DNA from: Brevibacillus laterosporus LMG 15441
GTDB taxonomy: Bacteria; Bacillota; Bacilli; Brevibacillales; Brevibacillaceae
Direction: 5' to 3'
Length of the DNA: 64,000 nt
Assembly: GCF_000219535.2 (NCBI RefSeq)
Contig: NZ_CP007806.1
Location: 742,501 to 806,500, forward strand
Position numbers and translations under genes: made by a program. Under the pieces are notes generated by a model. The model saw only the letters and a list, made by a program, of their open reading frames with translations, made no database searches and was not told the origin of the DNA. Below, in pieces: positions 40,679 to 51,698 of the stretch. Position 1 is the stretch's first letter. The number at the start of each line of letters is the position of its first letter.

Positions 40679-43600
40679 ATGTCCAATCGAGAAGAAGATT
40701 CTATCCAAAGAAATGAAACGAACAAGCAGAATACAGAAGAATTTGCAGTAGTAGGGATTGGTGCATCTGCTGGGGGACTAGAGGCGTTACAGGAATTCTT
40801 TGATCATTTACCAGAGGCTTCAAACATGGCATTTGTTATTGTCCAACATTTATCACCACATTATAAAAGCTTTATGGCTGAATTGTTGGAAAAACACACA
40901 TCCCTTAGGATAAAGCAAGTGACCGATGGTATGAAAATCGAGCCCAACTTCATCTATTTAAATCCGCCTAAGAACTATATTCAACTTAGCAATGGTCATT
41001 TTTCTTTAACTACGTATCCTGAAGTGTCCGGGATTCATTTACCTATAGATGCCTTTTTGGAATCCTTGGCCACTGAGAAAAAACAACGTGCTATCGCCAT
41101 CATTCTTTCGGGAACCGGGACAGATGGTTCCAATGGAATAAAGGCTATCCATGAATATGGAGGAATGGTTATGGTACAGGATGGCGAATCGGCCAAGTTT
41201 GATGGTATGCCAAGAAGCGCGCTCTCTACGGGAATAGTAGATTTTATCTGTGCTCCTTTTCAATTAGGAGAGTATCTAGTACAGTATGTAAAACGTTATG
41301 TCCTTGGTGAAAGAGAAGAGGAGAAAAATATTGCAAAGGATCGAGTGAAAGACATACTCACCCTGCTTACAAGGGATAACGGAGTCGACTTTACTGGCTA
41401 TAAACGTGATGGTATCACCCGGCGTATTGAACGACGAATGAAAATAAATAACAAGCAATCCTTAGAAGAGTACCTTCAGTATTTAGAAGAAACACAAGAG
41501 GAGCAGGGAGCCTTACAAAAAGATATGCTGATTAATGTCACCCATTTCTTTCGAGATCAAGAAGCGTTTAACATCGTAAAAGCAAATGTAATTCCCAAAA
41601 TAATCGAAAATAAACAAGCAAATGGTGAGCAGCATGTGCGTATTTGGGTAGCGGGATGCTCCACGGGAGAAGAGGCCTATTCACTTGCTATGTTGTTTGA
41701 TGAATATTTATGTAAAAAAGAAATTACACTTGATGTTCGAATCTTTGCTACCGATTTAGATAAAGAAGCAATAAACTACGCTGCTCAGGGTGTTTACCCC
41801 GCCTCCATTGAGAAGGATATTTCGAAAGATTTGTTAGATCGGTATTTTGAGAAACAGGGTGATGCCTATCACATCATTAAAAATATCCGGAGAATGATCG
41901 TTTTTGCCCCACATAATATTATAAAAGACCCACCTTTTGTCAATATGGATTTTATCACATGCCGAAACATGATGATTTATTTTCAACCAGATGTGCAAAA
42001 AAGGGTACTGAGCTTGTTTCATTTTGCTTTGCATCCTAAGGGATATTTATTTTTAGGACCAAGTGAAAGTATCGGAAAGCTAGCGAATCTATATGTTCCT
42101 CTCAATCGTAAATGGAATATTTTCACCATTCGGAAATCGAATCAAAACACTCCCAATCATACGATCCGTATTGATAAAGAAAGCGGACGTCCAGTTCTAC
42201 AGTCCAGCCCGGTGAAAATAGGGGAAAGAGAAATGATTTCGGGAACGAATAAGCTAGACGATATATATGCTACGATCATAGAGGAATATTTGCCAGCATG
42301 TGTGATTGTTGATCGAAACTATGATATCGTTCATACTTCAGGTCCTGTTAATAAGTATCTAACCTTACCACGCGGCAAAATTACACTAAATATTTTTAAG
42401 CTAGTTTCGCCATCCTTATCAGTAGCAATTGGCTCAGCAATGCATAAAGTCAGGAAGGAAAATAAAGAGATTACCTTTACCAATGTAAAAGTAAAAGAGG
42501 GGGCTGACCTTTCTGAATTCATAACACTTAGCATTACCAATTTTGCTCCCCATAAATATAACGGGCAATATATGATGATTACCTTTAAAGATGAAGCAAA
42601 ACCTGATAAATATCCGGAAGATGCGCAACAGAGCTTTCATGCTCAAAGTACGACCACACAACGAATTCGCGAGCTGGAGCTAGAACTACAATATGCACAG
42701 GAAAGTCTACAGGCAACGATCGAAGAACTAGAAACCTCGAATGAAGAGCTACAATCTACCAATGAAGAATTAATTGCTGCAAATGAGGAACTCCAATCCA
42801 CTAATGAAGAACTCCAATCTATTAACGAAGAATTAATTACCGTTAACGCTGAACATCAAGCCAAAATACAAGAACTGCTTGATTTAAATAATGACATAGA
42901 TAATTTTCTGCTTAGCACGAAAATCGGGACGATATTTTTAGACAGAAATATGTGCGTACGCCGATTTACACCAGCAGTAACCACCCTTATTAATCTAATG
43001 GACATGGATATCAATCGTCCGATTAGTCATATAACACATCAATTGAAGTATAACAATTTGGTAGAAGATGCTGAGCACGTCTTACATAGCGTAATGCCGT
43101 TGGAAAAAGAGATTCAAAGCTTACATGGTCAATGGTATAGCATGGAGATTTTGCCCTATCGGACACAGGATAATGTTATTAAGGGTGTAGTCATTACGTT
43201 TGTAGATATTACGGAATTAAAAATGGCCAACAAAGAGCTACAGAAGCTCTCCTATGCGATTCATCAAATCCCCAATAGCATTATTATTACAGGCCTTGAC
43301 GGTGAAATTCAGTATATTAACCCATCTTTTACCGCTAAGACAGGCTACACAGGAGAAGAAGTGATCGGTCAAAAGCTTAATCTTATTGAAAATCATGAGG
43401 ATTATGAGGAGAACATTCAAGAAGAAATAATCCAGACCCTAACCAAGGGGAGAAATTGGTATGGTGAATTACAAAGCAAACGCAAGAATGATGAGGCCTT
43501 TTGGGAACGAACAGCATTCTTGCCCATTAAAAATGAAGAAGGGGAAATCATTCATTTCCTTAAAATTAGTGAGGATATTACCCAACAGAAAAAAGCGGAA

Positions 43601-44275
43601 GAGTTGTTACGTAAATCCGAAATGCTATCTGCCGTTGGCCAATTGGCTGCTGGAATTGCTCATGAAATTCGCAATCCATTAACAGCGCTAAAGGGCTTCA
43701 TACAATTAATGATGGCAGATGGGCAGGGGAATGAGAAGTATTTTCAGATTATGATGGGCGAGTTTGATCGCATTGAATTGATTATTACGGAATTGCTGTT
43801 ATTATCCAAACCACATGCCCTTAGCTTTCAGACAGAGGATATTGGAATTATTCTCAATGATGTATTAATGCTAATCGAAACACATGCCTTGATGAACCAA
43901 GTAGATATTATCCCGGTAATTCCAACGCCTTTACCAAAGATTCATTGTGTGGAAAATCAGCTAAAGCAAGTATTAATTAACGTGTTAAAAAACGCCATTG
44001 AGTCCATGCCGACTGGTGGCAGTGTTGACGTGCATGTTAGTAGAAAGGCATCAGGAAAAATTGCTATAGAGATTACAGATCAAGGAAAGGGAATTCCTCA
44101 GGATAAACTAGCAAGAGTTGGCGAGCCATTCTTTACTACCAAAGAAAAAGGAACTGGACTAGGCTTAATGGTTAGCTACAAAATTATTGAAAATCATAAT
44201 GGAGAAATACAGATTGAAAGCGAACTAGGTAAGGGAACGACAGTCCGAATTATTTTGCCAACCGTTTCGATATAA
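40679..44275 (+). CDS. CheB-CheR-PAS-histidine kinase fusion
   Basis: A 1198-aa cytoplasmic signalling protein. It starts with a CheB methylesterase domain (~22-205: catalytic Ser30 in GIGASAGG, His57 in QHLSPHY, Asp149 in GTGTDGSN). A CheR methyltransferase domain follows (~215-480: [34 protein letters not shown]). Next is a heptad coiled coil of repeated [11 protein letters not shown] (~675-725), then two PAS-like regions. The C-terminal kinase has [17 protein letters not shown] with the phospho-His and [16 protein letters not shown] for ATP. No membrane span and no receiver domain; the partner regulator must be elsewhere. AAGGAAAGGTGAT precedes ATG. Confidence 0.9.
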   Translation: MSNREEDSIQRNETNKQNTEEFAVVGIGASAGGLEALQEFFDHLPEASNMAFVIVQHLSPHYKSFMAELLEKHTSLRIKQVTDGMKIEPNFIYLNPPKNYIQLSNGHFSLTTYPEVSGIHLPIDAFLESLATEKKQRAIAIILSGTGTDGSNGIKAIHEYGGMVMVQDGESAKFDGMPRSALSTGIVDFICAPFQLGEYLVQYVKRYVLGEREEEKNIAKDRVKDILTLLTRDNGVDFTGYKRDGITRRIERRMKINNKQSLEEYLQYLEETQEEQGALQKDMLINVTHFFRDQEAFNIVKANVIPKIIENKQANGEQHVRIWVAGCSTGEEAYSLAMLFDEYLCKKEITLDVRIFATDLDKEAINYAAQGVYPASIEKDISKDLLDRYFEKQGDAYHIIKNIRRMIVFAPHNIIKDPPFVNMDFITCRNMMIYFQPDVQKRVLSLFHFALHPKGYLFLGPSESIGKLANLYVPLNRKWNIFTIRKSNQNTPNHTIRIDKESGRPVLQSSPVKIGEREMISGTNKLDDIYATIIEEYLPACVIVDRNYDIVHTSGPVNKYLTLPRGKITLNIFKLVSPSLSVAIGSAMHKVRKENKEITFTNVKVKEGADLSEFITLSITNFAPHKYNGQYMMITFKDEAKPDKYPEDAQQSFHAQSTTTQRIRELELELQYAQESLQATIEELETSNEELQSTNEELIAANEELQSTNEELQSINEELITVNAEHQAKIQELLDLNNDIDNFLLSTKIGTIFLDRNMCVRRFTPAVTTLINLMDMDINRPISHITHQLKYNNLVEDAEHVLHSVMPLEKEIQSLHGQWYSMEILPYRTQDNVIKGVVITFVDITELKMANKELQKLSYAIHQIPNSIIITGLDGEIQYINPSFTAKTGYTGEEVIGQKLNLIENHEDYEENIQEEIIQTLTKGRNWYGELQSKRKNDEAFWERTAFLPIKNEEGEIIHFLKISEDITQQKKAEELLRKSEMLSAVGQLAAGIAHEIRNPLTALKGFIQLMMADGQGNEKYFQIMMGEFDRIELIITELLLLSKPHALSFQTEDIGIILNDVLMLIETHALMNQVDIIPVIPTPLPKIHCVENQLKQVLINVLKNAIESMPTGGSVDVHVSRKASGKIAIEITDQGKGIPQDKLARVGEPFFTTKEKGTGLGLMVSYKIIENHNGEIQIESELGKGTTVRIILPTVSI

Positions 44276-44527
44276 AATAAAGCTCAGTGCAGCCCCTCTT
44301 TTTAATCGCCATAATCTCCAAAAAAGGGGGGATGTACATTCATCATTGACTGCATCTGTTTGATTATTTGTGAGTGGAAAGTGACTAACCGAAAAAATGT
44401 GGAAAATGTTGGTTGAAAAATCCAGAACTTAAATGTAGGATAATAAATTATGAATGTAAAGTAAAATAATGGTACAAATGAGAAAGAATGATTTTTTAAA
44501 AAAATAATAACGAAAGGAGAAAACAGC

Positions 44528-45894
44528 TTGCAGAAAAGAGGAACATGCACAAGGGTTTTGTTGCTTGCAGGCTACTTACTACTGGCAAGTGTTAGCCTAG
44601 GAGGAGTTACCGCAGAAGCAAGCGGATTTCAATCAAGCGTATTTGCAAACAAAGAAACAACAAAATCCTCAAACAAGCAAATATCTGATCAACGGACATT
44701 TGATGTAGAGATTCCTACCAGAGTGTCTACGCAAACCTTTCCTTTTTATGTAGCCTTGCAAAATGAACATACGGTCTTGTTGTGGGATGCATCCAAGCAG
44801 GGTAGCCAACCGATCCCTATAGCGACAAATGGCAAGGTGCAGATTGTCGATTGGTCAGCTAATAAAGAGTCGATTGCATATTTACAAAGTCCCGATCCAA
44901 AAAGTTATTCAGGTCCGTGGTATTTATGGATTTCGAAGGCAGATGGCAGCAAGAAATATCAGGTAGATCAAAGAGAAATTACAGGTACTCCTAAATGGTC
45001 GCCTACAGAAAATATGCTGGCTTATCAGACAAGAGAAAATTCAAAGGAAGAAGGAATAGTTGCTCGGATTACTCCTGGTATCCCGATGGAAAAAGTCTTG
45101 CCGTATCCTTTCCACCAACGATAACTGAAAATCTACATATTAATCAGGTTTTCTTAGATGGTACTTCACGAACCCTATACAGCCAAATGACATCTACTGT
45201 TGAAGGAATCTATGCCCGTGATGCTACTGGATTAGTGTGGTCGCCGAACGGTGCCTATCTTGCCTATTTTGAAAAACCTAATTCTGCTGCGTTATCAGCA
45301 GATGGAGTCCCCATTAAAGTGTTACAAATTCACTCACAAAAAACCTTTCAAATAGGTGTGGGTTTAGCTTATCCAGAGTGGCTGACCTGGTCCAAAGATA
45401 GTACTAAGCTTGCCTTTATAAATGGGGTCGATCGTATGGCTACCTATGAGAAAAAATTAGGAATATGGGAGACGCTAAATAAACAGGTGTATAGCAAAGG
45501 TCAAACGGATAAAGTGGATTCCTTGCCCGCGTTTGGCTCAAAAGCAGATGCTCCACTTCTATTTTTACGTGGACAGGAAGCACCGTGGCCAACCCAAATG
45601 GAGAATCTTCCCTTAGTACCAGGTCAACGAATCTGGCAACTAGATCAGGCAGATCAGGCTAAAGCTATTACGGCTGGCTCATCAGCAACAGCGGACAGTT
45701 CCTATTCTTTGGCACCAACAGGTCGTCAGGTAGCATATGTTCGTTTGCAAACTCATGTTAACGGTTCGTTATTTGTAAAAGATCTCAGTACGGGAAAAGA
45801 ACATGAGCTTCTTAAAGGCGTAACAGTTTCCAGTGGCTATTACGGAAGCTACCTACCAAGCTGGATACAGATTGCTTGGAAAAGGGAGACTTAG
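44528..45894 (+). pseudogene. Exported TolB-like beta-propeller protein, frameshifted
   Basis: Starts at TTG 44528 after AAAGGAG with a signal-peptide-like N-terminus (VLLLAGYLLLASVSLGGVTA). It continues with propeller blades (WSANKESIAYLQSPDPKSYS, PKWSPTENMLAYQTRENSKE). At about 45058-45068 the blade sequence jumps frame: SDYSWYPDGKSLAVSFPPTI and all later blades (LVWSPNGAYLAYFEKP, LTWSKDSTKLAFI) are in the +1 frame to 45894. A single indel, either true or a sequencing error, separates the two parts. Confidence 0.75.
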
Positions 45895-45914
45895 CAAAGC
45901 AAATGATCTTGACA

Positions 45915-45942
45915 ACCTGAGGCATTGCTTCAGGCTTTTTTA
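45915..45942 (+). terminator. Terminator after the propeller gene
   Basis: CCTGAGGC, loop ATT, GCTTCAGG, then CTTTTTT. Confidence 0.75.
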
Positions 45943-46108
45943 TGCTTAAACCAGAGGGAACGGTACTAGTCACAAAGAAGGGGAAAAGCCTAGTAACATT
46001 TTTAAATCATAGTCACTCCGACCCTTTTATATTGAGAGAAGATGGGGTATTGTGGAAAGCAGGATGGATGGAGAAAAAATGAAGGTTACGACAGAAGGAG
46101 AAGTTGCA

Positions 46109-47941
46109 ATGAACGACGTTTCAGAAATGATGAATTCGCTCATCCTCTCTTTTTTTGTCGGGATGGGGGTAACCCTGCTTATTGTAGGGACCGTCGTACT
46201 GTTACGCAAACAGGGGAATTTAGACATCGAGAAAAGAAGTATTTGGAAAAAAGCGAATCGTAGCCAAATGTTTTGGGAAACAAATAGTGATGCTTGCCTG
46301 CTTCTTAACACGAATAGAGAGATTTTAGAAGTGAATCCTGCCTGGAGAAATTTGATCGGTGAAGATTCTACAGGAGCTGGATGTTCAAGCAGAACATTTA
46401 TGGACTATGTAGGCCAAAAAGAAATACCCGCTATACGAAAGTATTTACATCGATTGTTCCAAGGTGAAACCCTGAATGCTAATGTTACTTTAGTTGAAAA
46501 TAGCCATCGTTTTTTACACGTGAATATAACATTCCTGCCGTTGATCAGGAGAAAACGTGTCCTAGGAGGCATTCTGATGATACGTGATTATACTGATCAA
46601 AAAAAGGTGGAGGAACAGCTTTACCATATGGCATATTACGATATCCTCACCGACTTACCTAATCGACGTTTGCTAGAAATTAAATTTCAAGAAGCGCTGC
46701 AAACGGCGAGAAGTCCAAAACCACTTGAGAAACTAGCTATACTGTTTTTAGATATAAATAGCCTTCAAGGAATCAATCATTCTTTAGGTCATCAATTTGG
46801 TGATTTAGCGTTGATTACGGTAGCGAACCGTCTAAAATCCTGTGTACGTGAGTGTGATACAGTATCGCGGTTAGACGGAGATGAATTTATTTTATTATTA
46901 CCTAGTATTATGCAAGATGAACTTTTCCTTATCTCAGATAAAATTATTCAAGCCATTGAACAGCCTTGTTTGATTAAAGGTCATGAAGTGCATGTAACAG
47001 CGAGTATTGGGATTGCCCATTATCCAGACGATGGTCAAGATTTACAAGCTCTTATGAAACAAGCAGATACTGCAATGTTCCACGCAAAAAGCCGAAATGG
47101 CAGCCATTATAAACTTTTTTCTCCCATAATGAATGATATAGATTTTGAACGATTACATGTAGCCAGCGAATTACAACGAGCGATGAAAAATCATGAGCTA
47201 CGGTTATATTATCAGCCAAAGGTTTCTATTGAGACACAACGAATTGTAGCGATGGAAGCTTTGATACGGTGGGAACATCCGATGAAAGGCTTGATTGTGC
47301 CTGATGAGTTTCTACCGTTAGCAGAACAGACAGGCTTGATTATCCCTATTGGTGAATGGGTATTACGTACTGCTTGTAAACAGACAGTGGAATGGCAACA
47401 GCAGGGATATCCTCCCGTACGAATTTCGATTAATCTGGCGAATAGTCAAATTTGGAAGCATGACTTTATTGATATGATTGCTGCCATTTTAAAAGAAACA
47501 GGATTACAGGCAGAATATTTAGAGCTTGAGCTGACTGAGAGTATGCTGTTAAATAACAAGCGAGGATATGAGCTTGTCCATCAGGTAAAGGAGCTGGGTG
47601 TACAAGTATGCCTTGAGCAATTTGGCAGTGATTTGCATAGTTTGCAACAGTTGATTCATTTGCCAATTGACCGAATTAATATTGATCGCCGCTTTATCTA
47701 TGAGCTGCCGTATGAGGATAAAAATCAGGCCGTGGTTTTATCTGTGATTGCACTAGCTCAAAACCTCAATTGGACGGTATTGGCAAAGGGAGTCGAAACT
47801 CAGGAAGAACTAGATTATTTAAGCAAGCACCGCTGTGATGAATATCAGGGCTATCTGTTTCAAGAGCCTGTTTCTTCTGACAAAGTGAAAGCCTTACTAC
47901 GTCAAAATCTGGTGCTATTAAATAAAATGAATGAAAGATAA
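46109..47941 (+). CDS. Membrane PAS-GGDEF-EAL protein with degenerate motifs
   Basis: A 610-aa protein with one N-terminal membrane span (SLILSFFVGMGVTLLIVGTV), a PAS domain (~50-165), GGDEF (~185-345) and EAL (~360-605). GGDEF has DGDEF (SRLDGDEFILLL) in place of GGDEF. In EAL, the EAL triplet (MEALIRWEHP), INLANSQ and ELELTES are kept. DDFG has become LEQFG, KID is NID, and AEGVE is AKGVE, so several metal or catalytic residues are lost. Probably a c-di-GMP synthase or sensor with little phosphodiesterase activity. ATG 46109 follows AGAAGGAG; an upstream GTG at 46052 lacks a site. Confidence 0.85.
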   Translation: MNDVSEMMNSLILSFFVGMGVTLLIVGTVVLLRKQGNLDIEKRSIWKKANRSQMFWETNSDACLLLNTNREILEVNPAWRNLIGEDSTGAGCSSRTFMDYVGQKEIPAIRKYLHRLFQGETLNANVTLVENSHRFLHVNITFLPLIRRKRVLGGILMIRDYTDQKKVEEQLYHMAYYDILTDLPNRRLLEIKFQEALQTARSPKPLEKLAILFLDINSLQGINHSLGHQFGDLALITVANRLKSCVRECDTVSRLDGDEFILLLPSIMQDELFLISDKIIQAIEQPCLIKGHEVHVTASIGIAHYPDDGQDLQALMKQADTAMFHAKSRNGSHYKLFSPIMNDIDFERLHVASELQRAMKNHELRLYYQPKVSIETQRIVAMEALIRWEHPMKGLIVPDEFLPLAEQTGLIIPIGEWVLRTACKQTVEWQQQGYPPVRISINLANSQIWKHDFIDMIAAILKETGLQAEYLELELTESMLLNNKRGYELVHQVKELGVQVCLEQFGSDLHSLQQLIHLPIDRINIDRRFIYELPYEDKNQAVVLSVIALAQNLNWTVLAKGVETQEELDYLSKHRCDEYQGYLFQEPVSSDKVKALLRQNLVLLNKMNER

Positions 47942-47977
47942 CCCTCCTTGAGTTTTAAAATAGCTGAAAACAGGACA

Positions 47978-48015
47978 AAGACTGGGCAATAGGCAACTTG
48001 CTCGGTCTTTTTCTT
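47978..48015 (+). terminator. Terminator after the GGDEF/EAL gene
   Basis: AAAGACTGGGCAA and TTGCTCGGTCTTT pair (with G-U) and TTCTTTT follows. Confidence 0.75.
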
Positions 48016-48194
48016 TTATGCTAGTAAAGAAAATGTAGCCCTATTCTCTCAGCTTTTTCATAAAACTATGAATACTCTACCCCCTTAATTCATATAGTAG
48101 TAGAGAGGCAGTACAGCTTTTGATTGGAACGAAACCATTTTGCCTAGCTTAGCAATTAGGCGAATGATGATTTGCGAACAAGGGGGAGTGTAAT

Positions 48195-48890
48195 ATGGTA
48201 TGTAATGATCGACTGCGCAAACGAATAATCGTCTTACCTATCATTGCAATATTATTGGCAGGTTGCGGGAATGGTGTTCAAGCTACTCCTGACTCTGAAA
48301 AATCAGGCCAAATAGTCAAATCAGGAGCGACAGCTACTGTCTTGGAAGAAAACAAAGATCATACGAAACAGATACCTCAACCTAACAATCCAGTTAGTAG
48401 CAAGGGCCAACCGCCAGCTCAAACCAGAGAATTGACTTACACGATAGATGGTAAAAAAGTGAGTGAGCAGGCGCAGCTTTTTGAAAGTCACTTAGGATAT
48501 TTCCTTTATTATTTACCTGACTTTACAGCCACTGGCGAAGAGCCGGGGAAGGATATGCTCTTCTATGAGAAGAATGACCGGTATGCTGTCCGGATTGAGC
48601 AAATGCCGGATAAGGTAGATCTAGCTGCACAAAAGAAGCTAATGGAAGTTGAATTAAGTGATTTAGGAAATGTACGGAATCTGAAAAAAGAGCAGGAAAC
48701 AGATCCTTTTTTGCAAAAAACAGCCCTTCATCTCGGGGTGGATACGAAAAACGATCATAAAGAAATTATCGTTACAAAAATAGATAGCAGATGGTTCAGA
48801 TTTACGGTATTTGCTCCTAACGAAACAGAAAATGCTGTTATTCTCCCCAAAATCTGGGCTATGTTGAAAACGATTATGGTAAAGGAATAA
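48195..48890 (+). CDS. Lipoprotein of unknown function
   Basis: A 231-aa exported lipoprotein. The signal peptide IIVLPIIAILLAGC ends in the lipobox LLAGC with the modified cysteine at about residue 24, and a Ser/Pro/Gln-rich linker follows. The mature domain (~75-231) has LFESHLGYFLYYLPDFTATG and resembles no family known to me. AAGGGGGAG precedes ATG. Alone between terminators. Confidence 0.75.
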   Translation: MVCNDRLRKRIIVLPIIAILLAGCGNGVQATPDSEKSGQIVKSGATATVLEENKDHTKQIPQPNNPVSSKGQPPAQTRELTYTIDGKKVSEQAQLFESHLGYFLYYLPDFTATGEEPGKDMLFYEKNDRYAVRIEQMPDKVDLAAQKKLMEVELSDLGNVRNLKKEQETDPFLQKTALHLGVDTKNDHKEIIVTKIDSRWFRFTVFAPNETENAVILPKIWAMLKTIMVKE

Positions 48891-49081
48891 TTGCAACAAA
48901 CCATAGCCGGGACTAAATTTCAATACGCCAACCGATATAAGAGAGAACAAAAGATTGGATATATAACCAGTACAATTGAGACCTGTGGATTTCAATCGTA
49001 TTGGTTTTTTGTTGCATGAAAATACCTCTATCCTTCATAATATAAGAACATATGATCTCATTTAATAATAGGTGATAATAA

Positions 49082-49441
49082 ATGGAAATTCAAGAACAAA
49101 TTTTTGCTTATGTTATATGGAAAGAGGCAGGAAAGTATTTAAAACGAGATACAGAGCTACTAATCAATTCTTCTTTAAAACTTGGGATGGCGTATGGGCA
49201 TTTGCTCTCCTTCCTTTGCGAAGTAGCTTATGGGATGGAAAAGGCCGTTGCGAAAGACCTACGAAAAATAGATGTAAGAATGCTTGCCATAGAGGAGGAT
49301 CGCGGGGAGACATTTGTACTATGGAAGCATAGGGGAGAAAATCGTTTAATGAGAATTCCCTTCGCACGAATAAAAAGACAGATTCAAGAAAAAATGGAAG
49401 ATATGATTGAGTCTTTACATAAACGTACGGAAAAACTCTGA
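49082..49441 (+). CDS. Hypothetical protein, 119 aa
   Basis: A mostly helical, charged cytoplasmic protein (KEAGKYLKRDTELLINSSLK ... RIKRQIQEKMEDMIESLHKR). No domain recognised. AGGTGAT lies 6 nt before ATG. Confidence 0.6.
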   Translation: MEIQEQIFAYVIWKEAGKYLKRDTELLINSSLKLGMAYGHLLSFLCEVAYGMEKAVAKDLRKIDVRMLAIEEDRGETFVLWKHRGENRLMRIPFARIKRQIQEKMEDMIESLHKRTEKL

Positions 49442-49549
49442 ATATATCCGTTTACATTACCAATTTTGCGACAAAAAGATAGGGGAAAGCAAAAAAACTT
49501 GGTATAATAGCTACGACATTATATTTATTTTTGGGAGGAGACTCAATAC

Positions 49550-51403
49550 ATGAAAAAAAGTATTACTGGATATTCCCTCTTAACAGGCTTACTAGCTTCT
49601 TCTTTATTCGCAACAAGCGCTTTTGCGGCACCTCTTCAACCAGTTACACATGCAAACTGGTTGAAGGAACAGAAGATTATCTCTGATTTGTCTTTGGACA
49701 GAAATATTACATTGGCGGAAGTAGCAGTAACCATGACAAAAGTAAAAGGTGTTACCTTGGGAGCGGCGCAAGGTAAAGCACATTGGGCTACTCCTGCTTT
49801 GCAATGGTTGGAAAAACAAGGTGCATTAACGGCAGCAGAAGTAAAAACACCAGCAGTAAACGTTTCTTCTGACAAAGCGATCGCAATTGCTAAAAAACTA
49901 GGCTATGACTTGAAAGTAGACAAAAAAGCTACGCTTACTCGCGGTGATTTCCTACAAGCAATAGGTGATGCCATTACAACTCATGTAACGATTGCTCATA
50001 CAAATGATGTACATGGTCACATCGACGAGAATGAAAGCGGAAAAGAGTTTGGGTATGCCAAAATGTCTACCCTAATTAAGGAATGGCGTGAAGAAAACAA
50101 AAACTTCTTATTGCTAGATGCTGGTGATACATTCCAAGGGACAATCTTTGTAAACCAGTTTAAAGGTGAGTCTGTTCTTCCGATCCTTAATCACTTAAAT
50201 TATAATACGATGGCAGCAGGTAACCATGAATTTGACTTTGGCTATGAGCAACTGTTGAAATTGCGCGATCAATTGAAATACCCAGTCATTAATGCCAATG
50301 TAGTTAAAGAGGATGGCACTAATCTTTTAGTTCCGGTATACAAAACGGAAATTAATGGCAAAAAATTTGCTTTCCTTGGCTTTGTAGCTGAAGATACGCC
50401 AATCTTGACTCATCCTGACAATGTAAAGGGGTTAACCTTCAAATCACCAGTAGAAGTTGCCAAGAAAATGGTACCTGAGTTGAAGAAGGAAGTAGACCAT
50501 GTTGTTGTAGTTTCCCATATAGGTATTGATGTCGACCGTGAAGTAGCAAAAGCAGTTGATGGTATTGACCTTATCGTAGGTGGCCACTCTCATACACCAT
50601 TACGACAACCTGAAAAAGTAAATGGCACCTACATCGTTCAGGACTGGGAATACGGTAAATCATTAGGTCGTGCTGATCTGTTCTACTACAAGAACAAGCT
50701 CGTAGGCTTCAGCGGTGGCTTAGTTGAATATGATAAAAATGTAAAACCTGATCCAGAAGTAGAGAAACTGGTAAAAGACGTAGTAAATAAAGTAGATAAC
50801 GCTATGAAAGTGGTAATTGCAAAAGCTGAAGTACCTCTTGATGGCGATCGTGAATTGGTTCGCAAACAAGAAACAAACATCGGTAACTTAATTGCAGATG
50901 TAATGCGTGAAAAAACACAGTCCATCAAAGGACATGAAGCGGATATCGCCATTACAAACGGTGGAGGAATCCGTACTCAATTACCAGCGGGTGATATCAC
51001 TAAGAAAGATTTGTACACATTGCTACCGTTCCCGAACACACTCGTCATTATCGAGGCAACGGGGGATGAGATCGTTAAAGCAATGGAAGTAGGTGTAAGT
51101 GAAGTAGAGAAAGGTGCAGGTCGTTTCCCACACATCAGCGGCATGTCCTTCTCCTACAATCCGACAAAACCTGCGGGTCAACGCCTTGTGGAAGTTAAGG
51201 TAGCAGGTAACCCGATCGATTTGAAGAAAACATATCGTATCGCAACAAATGATTTCATTGCAACTGGCGGCGACGGGTACTCATCACTGAAAAAACCAGC
51301 ATTTGATACAGGCTTCACTCTTTACAGCATCATGGAGGATGCATTCAAAGAGCGCAAGGTGATTGCACCTAAAGTTGAAGGTCGCGTCGTTGAAGTAAAA
51401 TAG
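49550..51403 (+). CDS. Secreted 5'-nucleotidase/metallophosphoesterase
   Basis: A 617-aa exported enzyme that dephosphorylates nucleotides outside the cell. After the signal peptide (TGYSLLTGLLASSLFATSAF) residues ~35-140 resemble degenerate SLH repeats (HWATPALQWLEKQGAL). The metallophosphoesterase domain has HTNDVHGH, DAGDTFQG, GNHEFDFG and GGHSHT. The C-terminal nucleotide-binding domain has NGGGIRTQLPAGDIT and ATNDFIATGGDGYS. All metal ligands are present. GGGAGGAG precedes ATG. A terminator follows. Confidence 0.9.
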   Translation: MKKSITGYSLLTGLLASSLFATSAFAAPLQPVTHANWLKEQKIISDLSLDRNITLAEVAVTMTKVKGVTLGAAQGKAHWATPALQWLEKQGALTAAEVKTPAVNVSSDKAIAIAKKLGYDLKVDKKATLTRGDFLQAIGDAITTHVTIAHTNDVHGHIDENESGKEFGYAKMSTLIKEWREENKNFLLLDAGDTFQGTIFVNQFKGESVLPILNHLNYNTMAAGNHEFDFGYEQLLKLRDQLKYPVINANVVKEDGTNLLVPVYKTEINGKKFAFLGFVAEDTPILTHPDNVKGLTFKSPVEVAKKMVPELKKEVDHVVVVSHIGIDVDREVAKAVDGIDLIVGGHSHTPLRQPEKVNGTYIVQDWEYGKSLGRADLFYYKNKLVGFSGGLVEYDKNVKPDPEVEKLVKDVVNKVDNAMKVVIAKAEVPLDGDRELVRKQETNIGNLIADVMREKTQSIKGHEADIAITNGGGIRTQLPAGDITKKDLYTLLPFPNTLVIIEATGDEIVKAMEVGVSEVEKGAGRFPHISGMSFSYNPTKPAGQRLVEVKVAGNPIDLKKTYRIATNDFIATGGDGYSSLKKPAFDTGFTLYSIMEDAFKERKVIAPKVEGRVVEVK

Positions 51404-51427
51404 TAAAGTGAAAAGATAGTAAAAGGG

Positions 51428-51466
51428 GCAACTTTCCGGTCATCAGACTGGAGAGTTGCTTTTTTT
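51428..51466 (+). terminator. Terminator after the 5'-nucleotidase gene
   Basis: GCAACTTTCCGGT and ACTGGAGAGTTGC pair with small mismatches, then TTTTTTT. Confidence 0.8.
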
Positions 51467-51698
51467 GATGTTCATGAAATCTAGTAATAGTTATTTTTAT
51501 CCAATGTGACTAGGTTTGCCTATTTTCGAATTATTCATCACATTTATAGATTATTATTTATACTGTTAATTTATGTCTGTTTATAAAGAACAAAATAAAA
51601 AAATGATGAAAAATGTAAAAAAATAAGTTGACAATATTTTCGAAATATTTAAAAATGAGGATGTACTTGAAAATCTTATTGGAAATGGAGGAATTATT

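Noticed and set aside
40485-40751. 88-codon plus-strand frame overlapping the start of the CheB-CheR kinase
   Set aside because: It has no ribosome site, unusual composition, and runs into the kinase gene in another frame.
46052-46108. Upstream GTG start for the GGDEF/EAL protein
   Set aside because: No ribosome site precedes it, whereas AGAAGGAG is well placed before ATG 46109.
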